The position numbers and the translations under genes were made by a program. The notes beneath the pieces are model-generated. The model was not told where the DNA came from. It did no database searches and saw nothing but the letters and a program-made list of their open reading frames with translations. Positions 1 through 13,553 of a stretch of DNA of 64,000 nt are shown one piece after another; position 1 is the stretch's first letter; each line of letters begins with the position of its first letter. Source of the stretch: Lateolabrax maculatus (lineage: Eukaryota > Chordata > Actinopteri > Acropomatiformes > Lateolabracidae). Where the stretch lies: NCBI GenBank assembly GCA_031216445.1, contig CM062218.1, positions 13,575,501-13,639,500 on the forward strand. Reading direction: 5' to 3'.

Positions 1-3000
1 AGCACAGTAGCTTTACATCTAAAGCCATTCAAACATGGGTTATATTGGAAATTTGGAATTCCCAGCCAACAACTTGATCTTATCAGAATTGAGGTAAATA
101 ACTGCAAAAGTGGCAACGACTGTTTCCAGTCAATTGGATATGCACAGGATCCAAAGTGACTGTGATAAACAGCTGCTGAAAAGCCTCGGCAGAGACCTGA
201 TCCCTGTGCTGTCCCTTACCCATCTGTAAGTCAGATAGCACCTTGTGCGGATTCTTGGCTGCAAATGGAAGCTTTTCAAAATCACATGTCCTGAGGCTAG
301 GACTTTACAGATAGCAGGTCAGCCAGGATAAACACGCGAGGACAAAGCATTCCTACAGTGGGCTGGGCTCATGAAATCAAGAAATGCCAGGACCTCAACA
401 AATCAGACATTTATAACCAAGACACGTCCAAAAACAGTCGCATGTTTGTGCTTTTGAAACGTACAAGGCAATGTCTACATGAACCTAAACGCAACTCGAG
501 CCCGTGTTTGGTTTGAATTACAGCCAAAGCCGTACCGAGCTGAAACTTATACGCCTCGCTGGGCTGCTTATTGTTGACCCACACACAGATGCTCTTAAAG
601 ACAGCTTTTGTTAAAAGTCATGATCTTGAGAGCAGTTGGGATCTCACAGCATCCTAAATCCCTCGCTTTGTGTACCTGTCACCTCTTGTCTGCCCAAAGC
701 TCAACAGATGAACAAAGCAGCACAAAAGCACGAGGCAGGGACAGTGTGTTTGAGGCTGACGATAAGCTCCGTTATAAGACCTTTGGAGTGTGTGTTCAAA
801 CACACATGTTCATATATACACATAGGCAATGTCATCTTAATGCACATTTTCATTTTTACATACACACACACTGAAGTACTGTATGCTTGTATGCTGGCAC
901 AGTACCAGCATGTGCAATACGTTCACACAAGGCATGTCTGAGCCTGGACTTAAATAACAGGACAAGGCTGATGTGAGGTGAGGAATTTCTTCTACCTGGA
1001 CACCAAAGCTATATTCACACAGATGTTGAATTTGATAAGATGAAACTCAGCACAACACTTAAATATTCCTTTAAACGCCATCCTGTTGGTATGTGTCTTA
1101 AAATGCAGCGCAAGCAGTTTTTGCGCAAACCCAAAAGCTCACACAAACCAGAGGTTTTTCAAATATGACTTGGAATAAAGAGTTAATCCTTACTCTTTCC
1201 ATTTAGTTTGATGAGTATTATCCTGATTGATCTGTTATTGTCTCGAATGGTAGCTGCAGACAGTTAAAGAGGAGATATTAAAGCAGGTCTTTTGATAGGA
1301 AAAGGAAATGTCAGACAAAAATGTTTCACCAAAGTTATAAATCTAGCCTGGCTGGGTCAGCGAGTGGAAAAGCTGCTGGGAATGAATAATGATAGACATT
1401 AAAAGCCTTTGGTATAAATCATTTTAATCATAAGAAAATTATTGTTCAGTTGTTTAGCCCCTGGTGTGTGTACTTGTGTATGGAAATGTCTGCATGCATT
1501 CACACATACAGTCATTGGGTGTGTATGTGTTTAACACACCACTTTCATACAAAGGCTATTATACAGAGCCAACAGCATTGGACCTAAAACTATAATAAAA
1601 ATTGTTTTTGGCAGAGATAAATAACTGGATAACTATTTGCAACTGTGTCCGGATTTTCCACTTAACAGTAAACACACGCATGAATGGAAACTTGATATTT
1701 ATATAAACATCTCTCTTTAAGATCTCAAAGTTACAAAAAGTGGAGGATCATTTACAAGGTTGTGCAATCTGAAAGGAATAATACATCAATTATTAATCTA
1801 TTTTCAACAGATATGTATTGTACACACCTTATTCCATATAAATCAAAAGTTTGAGTAGCTGACTGAGTGGCATTATTCTGAGCTTAGCTCTGTTTGAACT
1901 GTACCTGTGTGCTGTTGGCTTTACCAGGCCAACAATCTTATAGGTTTATATCCTTCAATGATACAGTATTAAGTAGTAAACAGTGTTAACAAACGCCTAC
2001 AACATGCGAGCTGCATGAAGAGTTGCTCGCTATTAAACGGCTCTGAGTTCCTGTAGGATACATGTATCTGTGGAGCCCAGCAGATGTTTTCCTCAGTCCA
2101 TGAATCTCAGACCACAGCTATATAAAGAGGATAATTACTGGACTGGTCTGAGCACAGCCTGCCATGCCCTTTCTCTGTCACACACACAGATACACACAAA
2201 CAAGCCACTCATATAGTTTAAGCACGAAGGCCTACATATGGCTCACAGAGTTCAATCGAGTTTAAAGGAACGGTTTGAGATTTCGGGGGGGGGGGGAACA
2301 CGCAAATGCGCTGCTGACAGTTAGATGAGAAGTTTGCTGAAGCTATAACCAGCAACTGGTTCGCTTAGCTTGACATACAGACGGAAACTCTTTAAAACTC
2401 ATTTTTTAACTTTACTGTTGTTTTTGTTTAATACTCACTATTCTAGTCATTTCACTTCAATTAACTTACAAGCTTTTGGACACTTGATTGTAAATGCAGT
2501 CATGTTTTCGCAGAAAGACTGATTGTTCTGATCTTGAGCTATTTCAAGCTGCAGGGAGAACACACTCCGCTGTTTTAAGCAGTTTACAGTCTATTATGAG
2601 GCTACTAGCTGCAAAGGAGGGATGTGATGTTCAGAAAATGTTCCCACACTAGTGGTGTGCGGGGAAGGAGCTCTTTTTTTATGTATCACCTCAGCAGTTT
2701 TTGGTCGCCTCAAGGTGTTGTAAATTCATTCTCCCATTCTAAGGAGGATTATCGACTCCACTTGACTTTGAAGCTCGAAGATTTCCAAAACACAGTTTGA
2801 CTTCAAGGCTTCTCCGTGAGTTGAGGGGATTTTAATGAGGGGATTTTCAGTTTGACCAACTATGCAAGACTCGAGTCATAGATGGTCGGCTCCCGTAATC
2901 AGGCCATCTATCACACTTTTATACCTGGGGTGCTTTAGTGGCTCCTTTACTCTCGTGGGACAGATTCTGCACAGCACTCGGGGTGTTGTGTTGTGTCCGG

Positions 3001-3051
3001 TGTTCACATCCAGAACTGTGATGATGAGTCCACGGGTGCTCATGCTTCTAT

Positions 3052-3107
3052 AGGGCAACACAGGTGCTCAGTGATTAGCACTGTTGACCCCAGGTTCAAT
3101 CCCTGAA
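3052..3107 (+). repeat. Possible tRNA-derived SINE remnant
   Basis: The segment contains gtgattagcactgttgacc followed by ggttcaatccc, which resembles the A-box and B-box arrangement of the fish repeat usually read as 'cagtggttagcactgttgcc ... ggttcgaatccc'. Only the head is recognisable and it is degraded. No 3' tail or target duplication was identified. The assignment rests on remembered consensus similarity only. Confidence 0.4.
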
Positions 3108-4265
3108 GAAGATGGATTGGTTTGACCTATTGGATTTCTTGCCGAGATTTCGACGGAAAGAAAAGCTGTTCACACAAATTCACACGTCATTAAGCACCCT
3201 GAATTCAAGTCAGCTGACAAACTGAACCCTTTATCCATTTCATGTGAGAGCAAAGCAGTAGTCGCCTCGGACCTGGCTTCCATTATGAGATCCCTTTTTG
3301 CCAAATGCAAAAGCGCACTGATTGACGTCACCTAATGATGCATAGGTCCATGTAAAGCTCCGCAGTTAACACTAACTACCGCTGCCGTATCAGACCAGAA
3401 AATATAGGACAGATGCTGACACGAGCATGAATGATACCATCTGTGGTTTGAAACTTTTCTTTTCTGTCTCTGTATTGTTTGAGTGGATGATGGCGAGGCC
3501 TTTGGTGTGTGAGACGTTGTGACAGATGAGGGCAGAAAGTTTAGAGGATTAAAGAGGGAGGGAAGCAGACTGAGACTAAGGAAGTAGGTAACTCACAGTT
3601 CAATCATTTTTTGTGTATCTTGTCTTTAACCATATTACCTTGTGCAACGCTCACACAGGCAATAATGTTAACAGTGGTTTGAGCCCAAAATGGACTCTTT
3701 GTCAGCTAAAGACCACTCAAGCAACTCAGGTGTGTATCAGTGAAAAGATTCTCACTGCAACTGGAAAACTACACACATCCAAACCTGGGTCAAAATACTG
3801 TATTAATAGAGCTTCACAAATTAGTATTGTACACACAGGGAATCATTAAAGACCTCAATCAACTATGGAAAAAGGAGTTACATAAGGTAAATCCTTAGAC
3901 AGCACGGAATAGGATTAAATTGGAAAACTGATGTCCCTACTAAATCTCCGATGGCACAAAACAGGTCACATTGGATTCAAATGTAACAAATATTCCAGTG
4001 AACTGAACTGAACTGGGGCGGATGGCAATACACTGAAGTGGGGGGGGGGGGAGAAAGAAAAAAGCGAGCAACAGAGACGGAGTGAGTGGATACATTGTGC
4101 TGCGGAGAGGTCGGGTTGTCCCGGTCAGAGCAGAGAGAGAAGCGCTGCTCAGATCAGCTCAGAGGCTGACAGCTCTCTGACAGGGATAAGAGCTCTGCCT
4201 GTAAATAATAGGGGTTCAGACCTGGGGCACCTTGCCCCTTCACAAAGTGCTCATATCTCACCTGT

Positions 4266-4287
4266 CACTCTCTCTCTCTCTCTCTCT
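4266..4287. repeat. (CT)n microsatellite
   Basis: A short uninterrupted CT dinucleotide run about 1.2 kb upstream of the ccn4 start codon. No function is inferred. Confidence 0.85.
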
Positions 4288-5099
4288 GTTGCCTCTGCTG
4301 CTTATTTCTCTCAGAGTTTAGGCTTATTTACAGGGATTTTTTTTGTCATCAGCAGACCGGGGAGAAGGTCCAGCATCACCGAAATCAAATACATTTTCCA
4401 TATTGTTAAATAGCAGCTTAAAGCGGAATTCTCTCGCCCCTCGTCTGCGTCATCCCAAAGAGAAACATTCAGATTTCCAGGAAAATGAAAGGAAAGCAAA
4501 GTAGCAGACTTTGAGATAGATGACATCATTGATTTAAAGTGAACATCTGTGGGCCAGACACAGCCCCAGCCTTAAAATAGACGCTGTAGGTAAGAGGTAG
4601 GCGACCTGTGGGCCATATTTATTAACTCCTTTTAACAGCAAATGCTCCTTTCAACAATTTCGTGTGTTCAGATCATTCTTGGAACAGCAGCTGAGTCTTC
4701 TGAGGTAGAGGGAGTGCGGCCTTAAAGCGTGCAAAGATGAGATAGGGCGAGAGGCTGTCAAATGAAAACTCAGTGTCCCTTTGGGGCCTGATGGGAGAAG
4801 TAACAATCCCGAATCAACTCATACTCATTTAAGCAACAAGCAGGCGTCAAGATGCGGAATGCAATTCAGAGCAATAAACCCGAAACAGTAAATGAAGTCG
4901 GAAAATGTGCATCTTTGGCTCAGATTTGACAGTTGCATCACGCACGGGGGCATCGAAACCAAAGCCCACAGCGTGTGCAAGACGCATTTCCTTAGAGCAC
5001 GTCTAAAGAGGACAAACCGCCAGTGCAGCCAACAGCTCCCGTCCTGTCCTTTTTCGTGTGTGTCGGAGTGTGTCAGAGGGACCTCCGCCTGGCCCCGGG

Positions 5100-5480
5100 C
5101 GTCTCTGCCCCGAGTTTTCCAGACCCGCCCTAACCACCGGGGCCGCCAGCGCGCCGAGCGAGGAGGAGGAACGGGTGAAGGTGGAGCGGGAGGGAAAGGC
5201 AAGAAACCCGTCCCCCCCCCCCCCCCCTCCTCCTCCTCCTCCTCCTCCTCCTGTCAGCAGTATGCGGGGCTCGTCCTTTCAGACCTTACGTCAGTCCGGA
5301 CTCTTTAACAGGCCGTCCGGACGCGGGCGAGAGAGAGAGAGAGACAGAGAGGTGCAGGGAGATGATGGTGATGACGGCGGCGGGACGGGGATGTAGCAGG
5401 CCTGCGGGGAGCGGCGTGCGGGGCGTTTAGTGCGCGGGACTTGATTCTGGATTCAATGCATTTGCAGCCCCGCACCAGTG
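5100..5480 (+). promoter_or_regulatory. ccn4: Probable ccn4 promoter and 5' UTR, GC-rich
   Basis: The region immediately upstream of the ccn4 ATG is GC- and CpG-rich compared with its surroundings. It has no clear TATA box. It contains a C-homopolymer running into CTC repeats (5212-5252), an AG run near 5330-5350, and a GGCGGGACGGGG box near 5378-5391. The transcription start cannot be placed by eye. Assignment is from position and composition. Confidence 0.5.
5212..5252. repeat. Poly-C run fused to (CTC)n tract
   Basis: About 16 consecutive C residues pass directly into roughly eight CTC/TCC trinucleotides, giving a 41-base strand of pure pyrimidines. It lies about 230-270 bases before the ccn4 start codon. 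Confidence 0.9.
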
Positions 5481-8400
5481 ATGAGTTGGCTCCTGTTGTG
5501 GATTCTGAGTGCAGCAGCCGGGATTCAACAGGTGGGACGGACGGCAGATTCAAACAAAAAAAAAAAAAAAAAAAGAAGAAGAAGAAGAAAAATGCGAAAC
5601 AAACAAACGGGAAAAGCGCTTTTGAATGTGCAAAGCTGCATATTTAGCTCAGGGTGCAGAGGAGAAGCTGAATTAATATTATTCTTAAAATATGCATATC
5701 TGATGCCCATTTCTGTCTGTAGTTAAATTATGAAAAGCTATGATAAACTATAGTATAGTATATAACTGTAGTCCTATGAGGACTTGGTGTGTTCACAGTA
5801 AGTTTGAGTGACTTCTGACTGCTTTCATTTTATTTTCCAACTCTTGCTGTAATTACTAGTGTCTGCATAGCTTATTCACCTACAGTGACAAACACTGGTT
5901 GGCTCTTTGTGAAGGGACTACTTTTAAAAGTTTAATTATGAATCCAGAGTGACCTTATCACGGACTTTTGATTAGTTTTCCCCCCCTCTTGCCAGCCGAT
6001 CAGGCGCCATCCCGCCGATTGCAAATCCTTCCACGTATTACACGGTTTCCACTGTCAATCACAGGGTTATCTGTAGAGAGGCCCCCAAAACTAAAAGTCG
6101 ATGCTGACTACGGAGAGTTTTCCCGGGAGCGAGTTTGATTGATTAGACTGGCCGACCTGAACCTCATCATTTCCTCTCAGTGCTTCAGATGTGTGAGGAG
6201 AGGTCGTTGTTGTCACCGATCGTCCCGGGGTTAAAGCTGCGTTGAGAGATGCTGGCGTCCGTCTCACTGCGGCTTCACGCTCCATCGTTCTGTTGTGCGT
6301 TAGTGCCACCTGGTGGTTATGTAGGAAACTGCTGCCATCAATGGCTTCGTGTTTTTCCTGTACCTCCCCGCGTCCACAGTCCCCCCCACTATCTGTGTCT
6401 TAGTCTGGGGATCAGCTTCTGGTAATTGAACGCTTGGAAATAAAATAAGAAAACCAGGGATTTAGTGGCATTTTTTTTTTTTGGATTAGTCATTTCTTAC
6501 AAAAAATGTCAGTTTTCTTAGTTCTGCTCAAATGTAGGCCTATTTAAAGCCATCTAACAACTGTAAAAGTAATTAATGTAGTAATTGTCAAAATACACTA
6601 AATATCCCTCCAAACTGTGTTAATGTGATAAAGTGTTGAATATTAAAGTGAGGTCATATGGGATACAGGATGTTATCATTATCATTTTAGCGGATAATGT
6701 ACTGTAGTAATGCAATTTATCACATTCTTCTCACTTTCGTGGCATCGTTTAAAGTATGAACATGTTTTAAACTGTGTGTCAAAAGCTTTTGGAGGGAAAT
6801 TTAAGAAAACAATACCTGAGTGACCCAGTGTGGCCCGGTGTCAAGTGTTCTCCCACTTCCCGGAGGGAGGGTCTGTCCATGCCTGTGCACATGCTTCTAG
6901 AGGTCATCTGATTTGGCCAGATGCTGACAGGAGGGAAAAGATCAAGGAGGGTCACTTCTTGTCACTTCTCACAACAGAGAAAACACCATTCTCATTAACT
7001 GGCCATCACCCAAACACGACAGCTCTTTGACACTGGAGAACATACCAAGGGATGATTGAAGGGCTGTTTTCCTAAATATCCAATTTATTTCTCTGCTTGT
7101 ATTCTTGCTCAAGCTTTCTGAAATATTTATTTCTTTATTTAGTCAACAAAGATGAACGATTTCAGGATGATGATTGCATTAGGCTTAGACCATGTTTTCA
7201 TAATTAGCTTATGAAACACCCCCCTCTCTCCTTCCTTTGTTAGAGTGAGGGACAGGTTTTGAACTGCGTTTGTTTTTTATGTTTTGTTTTTTTTTCTTCT
7301 CTGGAAATTAGCCCTGATAGCTGCGGGCTAAATTAACTCTTCTGAGGAGTGGCTTAGTGGCACGGCCGTGATTAAAACCCATTTATCTGCATTAGCTTTC
7401 AACAGTGTGCACAGCAGTTATTAATATGACCATAATTCCATTGAAGTGCGGAAAACAGGCTCAGGGATATGACATATGGTACGTCTTGCGTAAGATGATT
7501 AAGCATGTTTCCTCACAACTAATTGTGGATTAAATGTCCGTGCACGTATGTGTGGGTGTCTTTACGGATCAGAAGCTCCATACTAAAATGCAGTGCTCTG
7601 CTGTTCCAAGCATGACATGATATGATGATTTATGAGTATACAGACAATATTGGACCCCAATACATTGTTTGCGTCCCTGTGTAGACCAGTCAACAGCGTA
7701 GCAACTATGATGGACTGTGACCCAGGGTCTGCTACAACTTCAGTGTGTCTTAATCATAAAGATCCTTCATGATTTTATCATCATTTTTTATTTTCTTGAC
7801 AGAAAAATACATTCTAAATCAAAAAGACAGGTTTCCTCTGCTGAGACTCATGCATCCACTGTCCAAACCTAACCTCTATGTGCTAGTCTGTTAACGTGGC
7901 TCATGTGGCCTGTTTCAATGACAACATCTGCTTTTAAGAGCTGCTGAGCTCTTTACTGTGTGATCTTGGCTTCACAGAGCAGCTTGTAAGAGTCACAACA
8001 CACTGAGGGGGGAGACGATGATTAAGCTTCATTGGCAGGATTTTGTAACTGTTCGGCACAGTTACAGATTTAAAGTATGATGATGGAACGCTTCCAGAGT
8101 GTTAAGCACATAAAATACTGGATGTTGTCACAAATTTAATACGATTATCTCCACTGGGTGTTTAATTCATTTTTATAGTCTTATTTGATTTATTGCACAG
8201 CATGACCAGACGTTAACAGGCTGCCGTGTATTTCACCCATGTAGGCGGTGAAGCAGAGGTGTTTGAGACCGTTCGGATCAGCAGCTTTCTGAGACAGGGT
8301 TGCCAAAGAGGGCTGGCTATGAAAGAATTCAGGATTAAGAATATTGCCTTGTCACAGGGGGTCAAATACCTTGCATGTAATAACAGATGGCATTCTGATT

Positions 8401-11400
8401 ATGCACAAACACAGAAAAAGAGTAGCTACTGAAGCCTCTGACTTGGTGTCATGACCAAAGCCAGTGTTGTATTCTTAATGTAATGAAGGTTAATTCATTA
8501 ATTCATTGCACAATGGGGGCAATTGGTCATGCCGCACTAAACTGCACTGGTTTTATGAAGGTTGTTGTTGAGCCTGCCTTTTAGGCTTAATTTGTCCACT
8601 TTTCTTTCTCCAGGCCTACTCCCAGAATTCCACTGCCATGCCGCCTGCCACAGCCGTCACATCCCCAGCTGCGGACCTGTACAACCGGACGCAGTACTGT
8701 AAGTGGCCCTGCGAGTGTCCCAGGGTCACCCTTACCTGTCCGCCGGGTGTGAGCCTCCTCATGGACGGCTGTGAATGCTGCAAGGCCTGCGCCCGGCAGG
8801 TGGGCGAGGTGTGCAACGAGGCAGACACATGCGACTACCACAAGGGACTGTACTGTGACTACAGCTCGGACAAGCCTAGGTACGAAAAAGGAGTGTGTGC
8901 ATGTAAGTGTCACTCACCAAAACCAACCAACAAACAACAGTTTTCACACAGCAGGATACGTTTTTTGTTCATTTTTCGGTTCGGCGGGCTTAGGTTCACT
9001 GTCCACACCGCAGCGCAGACTGCAAGTGCTGCCATGTCAACACCTGTTGACCTAGTAACAGCACAGGTGTCACTCGACCAGAATATTGATGTATTTTATT
9101 GTTGTCTGCTTGACACCACAGGCAGCATGCATTCTTTCACCTTCTCTGATTTTTGTTTTCTATTGCAGTAGTTTGTAGTTGCATGCCACATTTTGACATG
9201 TCCATAAATGTGATGTGGATTATGTTACAAACCATTTATGGAAGTGACTTGTTGACATTAAAAGCCCAGATTCCATATGTTTTGGGGGAGTTTACACATG
9301 GGAAGTTATACATTCCATATGCTACACTTTTCACACTAAAATAGAGAATTTTTGGCTGTACATTACAATATAGTCGGGCAAAGTGTGTGGTTCAAGCTGT
9401 AATGATGTGATCATAGTACAATATATGTAAAGTCATTTGTGGATACAGTTCTTTTCTGTCTGTTCTGTCATAATGACTATTGCTACACAGGTCTTCATTT
9501 ACTCCACACAAACTGTGGTGAAGAAAGGTTTTTGCATATCTCTATAATATGTGACTGCTGTTCGTTCCTCTCTGCCAGATATGGTGGGAACAGGCTGTGA
9601 GCATGATGGTGTGATCTACCGTAATGGACAGAGCTTCAAGCCCAGCTGTAAATACCAGTGTGTGTGTGTGAACGGTGCCATCGGCTGTGTGGCGCTGTGC
9701 ACAGAGTCCCAGCCTCCACGGGTGTGGTGTCAAACCCCACGCCGGGTCAAAGTCCGGGGACAGTGCTGTGAGCAATGGATCTGTGATGAACCCAAAAGAG
9801 GGCGCAAGACAGCGCCGCGACACGCAGTGGAGGGTAGGATGCCTTGAATATATATACTAAGAGGGGTAGTATAGTATGTTGCGTGGTGAAGTTGGGCTTT
9901 ATCGTGCAAACTGTCCTTGATTTTTTTGTTCAATTCCCGAAAGCACTGTCAAATCCCCTTCCAGCTCATTGAAATGCAACAAAGTTCACGGTTGAGTCTG
10001 AAAACATCAAACAAGCTAAATCAAAGGGAATGCTTGTAAGAGAACACAAAAACTAGGTAATGCCAGGGGATACACCTGGCATTACACTTTAAATCACTGG
10101 GCTTTTAGGGACTCTTCATTATTCCGACACAGTGTCTTTGCTTTATAAGCATGGTTATGTAAACTGATTCTTGGGTTCAGGAGTCTTTTTGAAGGACTCC
10201 TGTGATCTGGAGGATGTAGTTATTTCATATGTATAGTTAAAAGTATTGCACATGTAACAAAAAAAGGTTGCAAGAGGCCAGGGAGTGCAAAGTATTAAAG
10301 AAAACTGTATATATTGTTTTTCAATAGTGGATGGATATGATTGGATTCAATAAGTAACATAGCAGCTGTGTAGTTGTGTGAGTGTCTGTAGTCCAGGAGG
10401 ATCATGGGATTTGGGTGTGTGTGTGCAGGGACAGACCAATCCTTTCCTGTGGAAGCCCTCACACTGTTTTTGGGTCATGTCCAGTTTCCAGTCATTTAGT
10501 GCAGCAGTGCTGCGTAGGGAACAATGTGAACGAAGATCTGTTTGTGTTGCGTAAGGATACTAATCAGATCCAGATTACTCGCCAAACACAGTTTAAAGAT
10601 TTGGATTAAAAAGGGGGATGCACTGTTCTTCTGTTTTTCCTGATAACACATTACAAATGAAGGAATTGTCCTCAAGTGGTCCTTAATAAAAATATTAAAA
10701 CAAAACCAAGGCCAAGTCCGCTGACAAGTTGAGACAATTTGGCTCAAATATGTTGGACAGAAATTTGATTCTGTTATTATTAAGTTTGATTTAGAGGCTC
10801 GAAATCATAGCTTCGTATTAGGTAATGTTAAAAAAAAATGCTGCCCATTCACGATACAGTTTATTTCCTTTACTGAATGTGCTATCCTGCACCTGGCCTA
10901 AATACAGGATTGGATGTGTACATAATTACCCCTCTGTAGTTTCTCAAAACCCTTTCAACTGTTTTCAGAGCTTTTGACTTTTCTTTGTTGTCAGTTTGAT
11001 AGCTTTATCCTTTAATCTTATGCATGAGTCCTTTTTTTAAATAGAGCCAAGTTGTATAAGTGTAAATGAACTGTGCTATTTGTAGCAGTATATAGACATG
11101 ATCTCTTTACCTTACTTCTCTATGTTAATCCAGCTTTCCCAGCTGAGACCAGGAGCTGGCACAAGAACTGTATTGCCCAGACTACCTCATGGAGCCCCTG
11201 CTCAAAGACCTGTGGCCGCGGCCTATCCATGAGGATCTCTAACGCCAACGAGCAGTGTGAGCTGGTCAAAGAGTCTCGCCTTTGTAACCTGAGGCCCTGT
11301 GAAGTCGATATCACCAAACACATCAAGGTAGTAATTCTGTTTAATATCTAAAGCAGTCGAACATCGGTTGCATGTTACTGTTGCTGGCTGTTACGAAGGT

Positions 11401-11739
11401 TGCCAGACTTGACATCTTTCTACTCCCTTCTTCCATCAGCCGGGAAAGAAATGTCTCAACATCTACAGGGAAGAGCTGCCTTCAAATCTCACCATCTCTG
11501 GCTGCACCAGCAAGAAGCAGTATAGGCCCAAATACTGCGGCGTCTGCACAGACGAGCGTTGCTGCATCCCCTACAAGTCCAAAACCATTGATGTAGATTT
11601 TGAGTGTCCTAACGGAGCGGGATTCACCTGGAAGATGATGTGGGTCCAGGCCTGCTTCTGCAACCTCAGCTGCAAAAACCCCAATGACATCTTCGCAGAG
11701 TTGGAGAGTTACTATGGTTACCCTGAAGTCATGAACTAG
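5481..11739 (+). CDS. ccn4: CCN4 / WISP1 matricellular signalling protein, five coding exons
   Basis: Coding exons: 5481-5531, 8614-8902, 9579-9833, 11134-11327 and 11440-11739, all with AG/GT boundaries and matching phases. They total 362 residues (human about 367). Exon 1 encodes the signal peptide MSWLLLWILSAAAG. Exon 2 is the IGFBP-like module with DGCECCKAC, the CCN4 form of the GCGCC motif. Exon 3 is a VWC module ending CCEQWICDE. Exon 4 is the TSP1 module with WSPCSKTCGRG. Exon 5 is the C-terminal cystine knot with PKYCGVCTDERCCIPYKSKT and FCNLSCKNPNDIFAELESY. CCN proteins are secreted and modulate integrin, proteoglycan and growth-factor signalling; CCN4 is a Wnt-responsive member. 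One domain per exon is the classic CCN layout. CCN4 is preferred over other CCNs because of the C-terminal sequence and the convergent ndrg1 neighbour. The start is the only ATG giving a signal peptide joined in phase. Confidence 0.93.
5556..5591. repeat. Poly-A plus (AAG)n tract in ccn4 intron 1
   Basis: About 19 A residues followed by GAA repeats start only about 24 bases after the exon 1 splice donor. It is a purine-only tract on the transcribed-sense strand. No function is inferred. Confidence 0.9.
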
Positions 11740-11923
11740 CCGGAGCATCCTGACTTTCTTCTGACTTCTTTTTATTATGCAGTGTTTTGTATTTGTAATA
11801 TATATGATTATGTAGAAGGGATTTTCTTATGGTCTTTTTTCCTATTGGAAAAATCTGTAAATATGAAATATATGTGTGTCTCCAGAATGGATTCATAAAG
11901 CATATTGTGCTTTTGAATAATAT

Positions 11924-11929
11924 AATAAA
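11924..11929 (+). terminator. ccn4: ccn4 polyadenylation signal AATAAA
   Basis: AATAAA lies about 185 bases after the ccn4 stop codon. A second overlapping A-rich context (ttgaataatataataaaat) surrounds it. This gives a short 3' UTR ending near 11945. Confidence 0.7.
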
Positions 11930-12248
11930 ATATTTGAAGAACCGCTTTGCAAGTGAAAAAATCCAGTGAGTTAATTTATTTATATAGCTTTCTGCACATG
12001 TAATAACACATGTAATGTTCTTGAGATGCGTTCAAGAACAGTCAAACATGGTCTGTCTTTAAATTCAAAAGTCAACTTAGTTAATAAGGATTAACTCTAT
12101 ATATTTTTCTTTATATTTCATGAAATATTTTTTATGATATGTTAAAAAGGCAGAAATAGACTGAGATGCCAAAAACAAAGCCCTATTTTAGGACCACATG
12201 TTCATATTTGTAATAATGACAGGATCAGGGTAGATCAGTTACAAGTTT

Positions 12249-12254
12249 TTTATT
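12249..12254 (-). terminator. ndrg1: ndrg1 polyadenylation signal (AATAAA on minus strand)
   Basis: TTTATT on the plus strand reads AATAAA on the minus strand, about 1.3 kb past the ndrg1 stop codon. A 3' UTR of that length is similar to the long 3' UTR known for human NDRG1. Other AT-rich candidates exist between here and 13,553, so alternative sites are possible. Confidence 0.5.
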
Positions 12255-13553
12255 GTCTTTTTTTTAATAAATACAAACTGTTATGTAATTGTAATGCTTT
12301 TCTACAGCATTAGGTGGTTGTGCATCAAATCTTTACAAAGCTGTGTGTGTTCTACAAAGCAAAATGTTGCTGTAGTGCAAGTGAAATACGGGAGTAGAAG
12401 GTGTCAGGTATGTTCTATGGCTTCCTCATGTTAACATGTGGACCTATCACGTCACTCACCCAAAAATCCACAACCACATAGGAGCATCACGTCTAAAAAG
12501 TGAACAATTCCATGGCACATCTTTGTTCCATTGTGCTTGATTGCATAGAAATCATCATAAAAAAAGAGATACAACTTTTTTGTCTGAAGTCATGATCCAT
12601 TAATAAAGCATACAATGTAAAAGCTTTGGAATTTGTGTTTCAGAGTGTGTTTTGATTAATGACAAAGCATACAGTCTCATTGGAAAGTACTAAAAGTGAT
12701 CATTTGATTCCTGAAAAGTTTTACAAGTTCACCAGAGAACTGATGTGTAATTGTTAAAATAACAGAGAATGTTTTGAAAAAAGGATAATGGACATTGGCA
12801 AGATGAAACAACATTATGTACTGTATATACATGATATACTTGAAGTTTGTCCCTTAATTTTCAAAATTACATAGCATTTTGTAAGGCAAACTGCCATTTT
12901 TATCTATCCAAGTGCCTTCCCATTCTCTGTTCACATCTACAAATCTGCTCCTACGTACAAACGACAACACTTCAAACATGGAAAATAAAGAATAAATGAT
13001 CAAACAATTACAGTGAGAACAAAAACAGTCATTTACAGTCAGGTATATTTGAGAAAGCTGTGTCAATATGGTAAAAATGGATAAAAACAGGGAAGGGAAT
13101 GCAGAAATGGAAATTAAAACTTTTTTTTTATACGTATGAGAGATTATGAGACATACATGTACAAGCTGGTATACTCGAAGCCACAGCTTTCTCTGACATT
13201 CTCTGCTTCGGTGGCCCCAGATGCTGCGCTGCCCCTAACTACACACTCGTCCTGATCAAGTAGCTCAGGAGCAATTTCTGTTTAGATATTTGAGTCCCTC
13301 AAAATAGGCATACAGTCGACCCTCACCTCTCACTCAAAAGACTTCATATTTTCCAATTAGGGCCTCTCAGCTGCACTGAATAGTCTGCAGGTGAGTGTCC
13401 ATTGTGCGTTTTTACAATTCCACCTATTCTATCTTAGTTTCCCTCTTCACATCGGTGTGTATGTGTGTAGGAATGTGTGTGTCAGTTAGAGGCAGCGCAG
13501 CCCAAACCGAAAGGGACCTTGAGAGGTTTGGTCGTCTGGAGAGTGGAGGTTAC

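Larger units (their letters stand above)
1..5100. other. Non-coding flank upstream of ccn4
   Basis: No exon with convincing splice signals or a recognisable protein was found on either strand. The longest open frames (about 60-140 codons) have no domain character. The stretch holds a G homopolymer near 2285-2296, another near 4040-4050, a short CT run at 4266-4287, and a possible tRNA-derived SINE scrap near 3052-3107. In human the neighbours on this side of CCN4 are SLA and TG, but nothing resembling them is visible here. Confidence 0.6.

Noticed and set aside
4892..5396. Overlapping 112-138-codon frames with proline or serine runs near the ccn4 promoter
   Set aside because: The runs come from translating the C/CTC tract. 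No splice or domain support exists.
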